From Planctomycetia bacterium (lineage in GTDB: Bacteria; Planctomycetota; Phycisphaerae; Phycisphaerales; SM1A02), in NCBI GenBank assembly GCA_005799475.1, contig SYGQ01000012.1, forward strand, positions 1-8,412: a stretch of DNA of 8,412 bases, read 5' to 3'. Positions 5,924 to 8,412 of this stretch are shown here, piece by piece; position 1 is the first letter of the stretch, and each line of letters opens with the position of its first letter. Both the position numbers and the translations under genes were made by a program. A model generated the notes under the pieces. It was not told the DNA's origin and ran no database searches. It was given only the letters and a program-made list of their open reading frames with translations.

Positions 5924-6484
5924 TTACCTGGACACTCCCATGAGTTGCCTCAGGTGTGAGATGGCGCGGTGACGGCGCACCGCGGCGCAGTTCGCCGTGC
6001 ATCCGAGCCGATGGGCGGAGGCATCATCGCCGACACCGGTATCTGTCGACGCGTAGATCGCCTCGCGTTCGGCGTCGCTCAGCCGGGCCATCGCGTGCGC
6101 GAGCTGGTCCACGCGCTCATTGGGCTCGACGGAAGGCTGCGCCGTCGAGTCAAGGGACTGCACTTCGCATGCGTGAAGCTGGCCCCTCGAGGTGGCGCGG
6201 CGCAATCGATCCGACGCGAGTTGCGCCCGGTGTGCGCGCCGTTGGAGGGCGTGCCGCACGCAAACGACCAAGTAGGGCAGGCTCAATACGACTGCGGCGT
6301 CGCGGTGGTGTGGCTCAACACCCCCAAGCAAACGCGAGAACACCTCCTGCGTTGCGTCTTCCACTCGTGTCGGGTCGTGTCGATGGCGGAGGAGATCGAA
6401 GAGCTTTGCGGCATGGAGTCGGTACGCGACTTCGACCCGTGCTCGCCACGCACTCGATGTTCCAGAATCTGCCCCACGATCCAT
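5924..6484 (-). CDS. Divergent ECF-type RNA polymerase sigma factor
   Basis: The 186-residue protein has the two-domain layout of ECF sigma factors. Region 2 covers about residues 18-90; its VEDATQEVFSRLL (41-53) matches the family core D-A-E-D-x-x-Q-E-V-F, and YLVVCVRHALQRRAHRA (71-87) fits the promoter-melting and -10 reading helix. A linker of about 40 residues is followed by region 4 (about 128-182): LSDAEREAI, then the degenerate helix-turn-helix SAHRLGCTANCAAVRRHRAISHLRQL. The long linker and poor turn make it divergent. No anti-sigma gene is adjacent. The start at ATG 6484 has GAGGTGA immediately upstream. hscA follows after 20 bp, so the sigma factor probably heads this operon and may control it. 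Target genes cannot be read from the window. Confidence 0.75.
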   Translation of the reverse strand: MDRGADSGTSSAWRARVEVAYRLHAAKLFDLLRHRHDPTRVEDATQEVFSRLLGGVEPHHRDAAVVLSLPYLVVCVRHALQRRAHRAQLASDRLRRATSRGQLHACEVQSLDSTAQPSVEPNERVDQLAHAMARLSDAEREAIYASTDTGVGDDASAHRLGCTANCAAVRRHRAISHLRQLMGVSR

Positions 6485-6486
6485 TG

Positions 6487-6494
6487 AATCACCT
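6487..6494 (-). promoter_or_regulatory. Ribosome binding site of the sigma gene
   Basis: On the minus strand GAGGTGAT sits at an ideal distance from ATG 6484 and is the best evidence for that start. Its 5' end is part of the palindrome at 6493-6508. Confidence 0.65.
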
Positions 6495-6508
6495 CGGAAA
6501 GTTCCGAG
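6493..6508 (-). promoter_or_regulatory. 16-bp perfect palindrome overlapping the sigma gene's ribosome binding site
   Basis: CTCGGAA-AG-TTCCGAG has 7-bp perfect arms and a 2-bp spacer. On the minus strand its last bases (GAG) are the first bases of the Shine-Dalgarno sequence GAGGTGA, which ends 4 bases before ATG 6484. It fits an operator for a dimeric repressor placed between promoter and start codon. A two-base loop makes an RNA hairpin sequestering the ribosome binding site less natural, although a shortened stem is possible. The regulator is unknown. Confidence 0.55.
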
Positions 6509-6569
6509 AAGCGTAGTGCGGTCGCGTCAGCGCTGGTGGCAATCACCCCGGACTTCACTCCAGTGTGTT

Positions 6570-6575
6570 TGTCAA
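6570..6575 (-). promoter_or_regulatory. Possible -35 element (TTGACA) upstream of the sigma gene
   Basis: A perfect TTGACA on the minus strand lies about 85 bp before the sigma gene start, in the 148-bp gap after the lipoprotein genes. No convincing -10 hexamer is seen 16-18 bp downstream, so this is a weak promoter call. Confidence 0.25.
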
Positions 6576-6581
6576 CCGGAT

Positions 6582-6607
6582 GTCCACCGTGTGTGCCCAC
6601 AGGGGAC
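6582..6607 (-). terminator. Possible hairpin terminator of the lipoprotein operon
   Basis: A 10-bp stem can form from GTCC, CC and TGTG pairing with CACA, GG and GGAC around a 4-base loop, with two single-base bulges. It begins 26 bp after the stop of the downstream lipoprotein gene. No T-tract follows on the minus strand, so intrinsic termination is uncertain. Confidence 0.35.
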
Positions 6608-6632
6608 CGTCACCCGAACGACAGCGACGCAT

Positions 6633-7124
6633 CTACTTCTGCGGCCCCGCCTCAGGAAGGCGGTCGATGGAGGGCTTGAATCGCGTGCGCGCGATGACCT
6701 CGAGGTACTCGACGACGGCGACGACGGAGGGTGCGCCCCCGGCCAATCGAAACTGACAGCGGCCTTCGTCCCAGGCAATGGCCACCGATGCCGTGGCCTC
6801 GTTCTTCTCGGTCTCCGACGACGACATTTCTGGACTGAGCCATCCCGCTTTCAACACGAGTTCGCGCACCGCTGCGCACTGCTCGGCGGTGAGCGGCGTG
6901 CTCCACGATGTCTTGAGCATGAGCGCGTCGCGCCCGCCCCCGTAGTGAAGCTTCCCGTCATCGATCCTGAAGTACTCGTAGCGGGCGTCGGTCGGATGCG
7001 TCATCCAAATCGCCATCGCGATGCCGCATGTGCCGAGTCGGCGAGGCGCGTCGGGCAACACGGTGCACCCGACAAGCAGGCTCGCGACACTCAGCACCGC
7101 AAGGGCGCGCCGCCGTGCACGCAT
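6633..7124 (-). CDS. Small lipoprotein of unknown function, second of a tandem pair
   Basis: The 163-residue product starts with a lipoprotein signal: basic MRARRR, a hydrophobic stretch ALAVLSVASLL, and the lipobox LVGC with the lipidated Cys at position 20. The mature part predicts a small mixed alpha/beta domain. It contains YFRIDDGKLHYGGG, then a segment LTAEQCAAVRELVLKAGWLSP, then VAIAWDEGRCQFRL, and a final helix VVAVVEYLEVIARTRF. No known catalytic motif is visible. The order 'D-G-x-L-H ... helix ending in GWL-x-P ... hydrophobic strand ... helix' is shared with the gene upstream, so the two are probably diverged paralogues. ATG 7124 shares one base with the upstream stop (TGATG), which supports co-translation. 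The open frame continues to 7244, but that would skip the signal peptide. A periplasmic-side membrane anchor is likely; function is unknown. Confidence 0.8.
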   Translation of the reverse strand: MRARRRALAVLSVASLLVGCTVLPDAPRRLGTCGIAMAIWMTHPTDARYEYFRIDDGKLHYGGGRDALMLKTSWSTPLTAEQCAAVRELVLKAGWLSPEMSSSETEKNEATASVAIAWDEGRCQFRLAGGAPSVVAVVEYLEVIARTRFKPSIDRLPEAGPQK

Positions 7125-7756
7125 CACGGAGAACCTGCGCGCGAGGGGGTGTACGGCGGTGCCTTGGTGAAGCCCGCGTACGGATCCGGACCGAAGTCGT
7201 ACCGATGCGGGAGCGTGCGATCGGGTCCTCGATCGGCCTCCCACGCCAACTCACACAGGCCGCGAACAAGCGCGACCGCGTGCGGATCAGGTGGCTCCGC
7301 CACCTTGCATCGGCGCACGAACCACCAGTCGGTCCCGTCAGCATGGAACCAGAGCAGGTACACGAGCTCGTCGTTCTTGGGCACCACCATCCCCGGCCAG
7401 ACATCAGGATCGGACGCCGCCGGATCGAGCCAGCCCTCGCGCCGGGCCATCTGCCACACGCCCTCGACCTGCTCGCGGTAGAGCCACCTCGTCGGCGCGC
7501 TTCGCGTGTCGAAGTCCAGACTCTCGCCCGAGTCGGCATGGAGGCTGCCGTCGGCGAGAAGCGTGAGTTTCCCCTGCCGAGCGTGCGCGGCGGACAGTCC
7601 CTTGGCCGCGGACCCCGTGAGAATGGTGACATCGATGGCAAAGTCCGTCGGCGCGCCCGTCGGCGTGATCTTGGTCTCGCGAATGTCCGCGCATCCGGCG
7701 ACGGTCAGGGACGCGACGAGAAAGACGCCACGGATGATTCGATGCCGACGATCCAT
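7124..7756 (-). CDS. Lipoprotein of unknown function, first of a tandem pair
   Basis: The 210-residue product has a lipoprotein signal: MDRRHRIIR, the hydrophobic core GVFLVASLTV, and lipobox VAGC with Cys at position 22. The mature part contains GKLTLLADGSLHADSGES, then EQVEGVWQMARREGWLDP, a stretch with ELVYLLWFHADGTDWWFVRR that looks like two beta strands, and a helix AVALVRGLCELAWEADRG. A Pro/Tyr-rich tail (YDFGPDPYAGFTKAPPYTP) ends the protein. This order parallels the following gene, including the Gly-Trp-Leu-x-Pro, so they look like paralogues. I do not recognise the family; the high content of Trp and Asp could suggest ligand or surface binding, but that is speculation. ATG 7756 is chosen because it yields the signal peptide; the frame runs on to 7990, where it would overlap pheT. 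No Shine-Dalgarno sequence is evident. Confidence 0.8.
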   Translation of the reverse strand: MDRRHRIIRGVFLVASLTVAGCADIRETKITPTGAPTDFAIDVTILTGSAAKGLSAAHARQGKLTLLADGSLHADSGESLDFDTRSAPTRWLYREQVEGVWQMARREGWLDPAASDPDVWPGMVVPKNDELVYLLWFHADGTDWWFVRRCKVAEPPDPHAVALVRGLCELAWEADRGPDRTLPHRYDFGPDPYAGFTKAPPYTPSRAGSP

Positions 7757-7813
7757 CGCGCGCAAGCGTAGCACTCGGGACTCTTCGAGGAGCCCTAGTA
7801 CCTTCTCCGGCTC
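7757..7813. promoter_or_regulatory. 57-bp divergent intergenic region between the lipoprotein pair and pheT
   Basis: Both outward-facing genes must start transcription in or across this gap. On the minus strand TACGCT (7765-7770) is a fair GC-type -10, but it lies very close to the start codon. On the plus strand no convincing -10/-35 pair is seen. A purine-rich GAGGAG at 7787-7792 is 21 bp before the pheT ATG, too far for a normal ribosome binding site. Confidence 0.4.
7777..7795 (+). repeat. Imperfect hairpin in the pheT leader
   Basis: GGG-A-CTC-T-TCGA-G-GAG-CCC can fold into a stem of GGG/CCC and CTC/GAG with one bulged A and a small TCGA loop. In RNA it would put the purine-rich GAGGAG in the stem. 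It lacks the features of a phenylalanine T-box or leader-peptide attenuator. Confidence 0.3.
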
Positions 7814-8412
7814 ATGCGCACCAGCGTCAAGTGGATCAACGACTATCTCGCCTCGCCGGCGAGCGCCGCCGAGCAGGCTGAGGCGTTCACCGCCGTCGGA
7901 TTTCCCTGTGAATCGGGAGAGGACCTCCCAAGCGGCGACCGCTGGCAAGAGGTCGAGACCACCAGCAACAGAGGCGACTGCCTTTGCCATCTAGGGCTCG
8001 CGCGCGAACTCGCCGCTGCCACGAAACGGACTGTGAAGGTGCCGTCGTCAACGGCGCCTCGCGGCTCCACCTCGGTCGACACCTCGGTGACCGTGACCAA
8101 CCACGATCACGCGCGCTGCCCGCTCTACACCGCACGCGTGATCCGTGGGGTGACGGTCGGACCGAGCCCCGAGTGGCTGCGCGAACGGCTCCTTGCCATC
8201 GGCCAGATCCCACGCAACAATGTCGTCGACTGCAGCAACTTCGTCCTCTTTGAGTTGGGCCAGCCGACGCACGCATTCGACCTCGCGCGCCTCGATGGGG
8301 CGACGATCCAGGTTCGCGCGGCCACGAAGGGCGAGTCGTTCACACCACTGGGCGAATCGGCCAAGACGATCCGCCTTTCCGGCGGTGAACTCGTCATCGC
8401 CGACGCGAGCAA
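7814..8412 (+). CDS. pheT: Phenylalanyl-tRNA synthetase beta subunit, 5' part, lacking the B2 tRNA-binding domain
   Basis: The visible 199 residues are the N-terminus of PheT, which with PheS forms the (alpha beta)2 enzyme that charges tRNA-Phe. The start MRTSVKWINDYL and AVGFPCES correspond to domain B1. The segment ETTSNRGDCLCHLGLARELAA (about residues 48-68) is the conserved S-x-N-R-x-D-C-L stretch of the second B1 part. CPLYTARVIRGV (about 102-113), VVDCSNFVLFELGQPTHAFD and GGELVIADASK belong to the B3/B4 editing region. In standard bacterial PheT about 105 residues of EMAP/OB-fold tRNA-binding domain (B2) sit between 'GLEV' and 'SNR-DCL'; here only some 17 residues are present. ATG 7814 is the only start, since an in-frame TAG lies at 7796-7798. 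The gene runs out of the window, so length and C-terminal domains are unseen. Confidence 0.93.
   Translation, partial: MRTSVKWINDYLASPASAAEQAEAFTAVGFPCESGEDLPSGDRWQEVETTSNRGDCLCHLGLARELAAATKRTVKVPSSTAPRGSTSVDTSVTVTNHDHARCPLYTARVIRGVTVGPSPEWLRERLLAIGQIPRNNVVDCSNFVLFELGQPTHAFDLARLDGATIQVRAATKGESFTPLGESAKTIRLSGGELVIADAS

Noticed and set aside
4080..5972. 630-codon open frame on the plus strand opposite hscA
   Set aside because: It is exactly antisense to a well-conserved Hsp70. The translation is Arg/His/Asp-rich with no domain, as expected from the shadow frame of a GC-rich gene.
5969..6487. Plus-strand open frame opposite the sigma gene
   Set aside because: The minus strand shows sigma regions 2 and 4 and a good ribosome binding site. 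The plus frame shows no family resemblance.
6499..6505. GGAACTT on the minus strand, resembling the -35 of many ECF promoters
   Set aside because: It is part of the palindrome and lies so close to the sigma gene ATG that the matching -10 would fall inside the coding sequence, where no suitable element is seen.
6516..7481. 321-codon open frame on the plus strand opposite the lipoprotein genes
   Set aside because: The opposite strand has two clean lipoprotein signals and coupled start/stop codons. The plus-strand translation is Arg/Ser/His-rich without any recognisable motif.
7757..7990. Upstream extension of the first lipoprotein gene
   Set aside because: It would overlap pheT on the other strand and bury the signal peptide inside the protein.

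Overview
This is an 8.4 kb piece of a GC-rich bacterial chromosome with tightly packed genes, many of which overlap by one to four bases. I see no mobile element, CRISPR array, tRNA or rRNA. The mix of genes (a FeoB with an A-C-A-L-P gate, a BFD-like ferredoxin beside Feo, a divergent ECF sigma factor, unfamiliar small lipoproteins, a short PheT) suggests an environmental lineage such as Planctomycetota (Phycisphaerae-like). That placement is an inference and is not proven by the window.

Left part, plus strand (1-3238): the 3' end of an alanine/glutamate-rich coiled-coil protein, then a compact ferrous-iron uptake cluster. The cluster holds a BFD-type [2Fe-2S] protein, FeoA, FeoB, and a very small one-pass membrane protein with a CxxC motif. 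feoA/feoB share ATGA and feoB/small protein share GTGA, so translation is probably coupled.

Middle part, minus strand (6484 down to 3235): a probable operon of a divergent ECF-type sigma factor, an HscA-like Hsp70 chaperone for Fe-S proteins, and IspD of the MEP isoprenoid pathway. hscA and ispD share ATGA. This operon meets the iron-uptake operon tail to tail: the two final stop codons lie in the same CTAG palindrome (3235-3238), so there is no intergenic terminator. Iron import therefore sits next to Fe-S protein maturation, and the MEP pathway itself ends in two Fe-S enzymes (IspG, IspH). A perfect 16-bp palindrome overlaps the ribosome binding site of the sigma gene and is a good candidate for its control site.

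Right part: two tandem minus-strand lipoprotein genes (7756 down to 6633), sharing one base and probably paralogous, of unknown function. A 57-bp divergent gap follows, then the 5' end of pheT on the plus strand (7814 to the window end). The visible PheT N-terminus goes directly from domain B1 to the B1/B3 'SNR-DCL' segment and lacks the EMAP/OB-fold tRNA-binding domain normal in bacterial PheT.

I did not find an entirely new system. The best leads are the BFD-containing Feo operon, the sigma-hscA-ispD operon with its palindrome, the PheT domain loss, and the lipoprotein pair.
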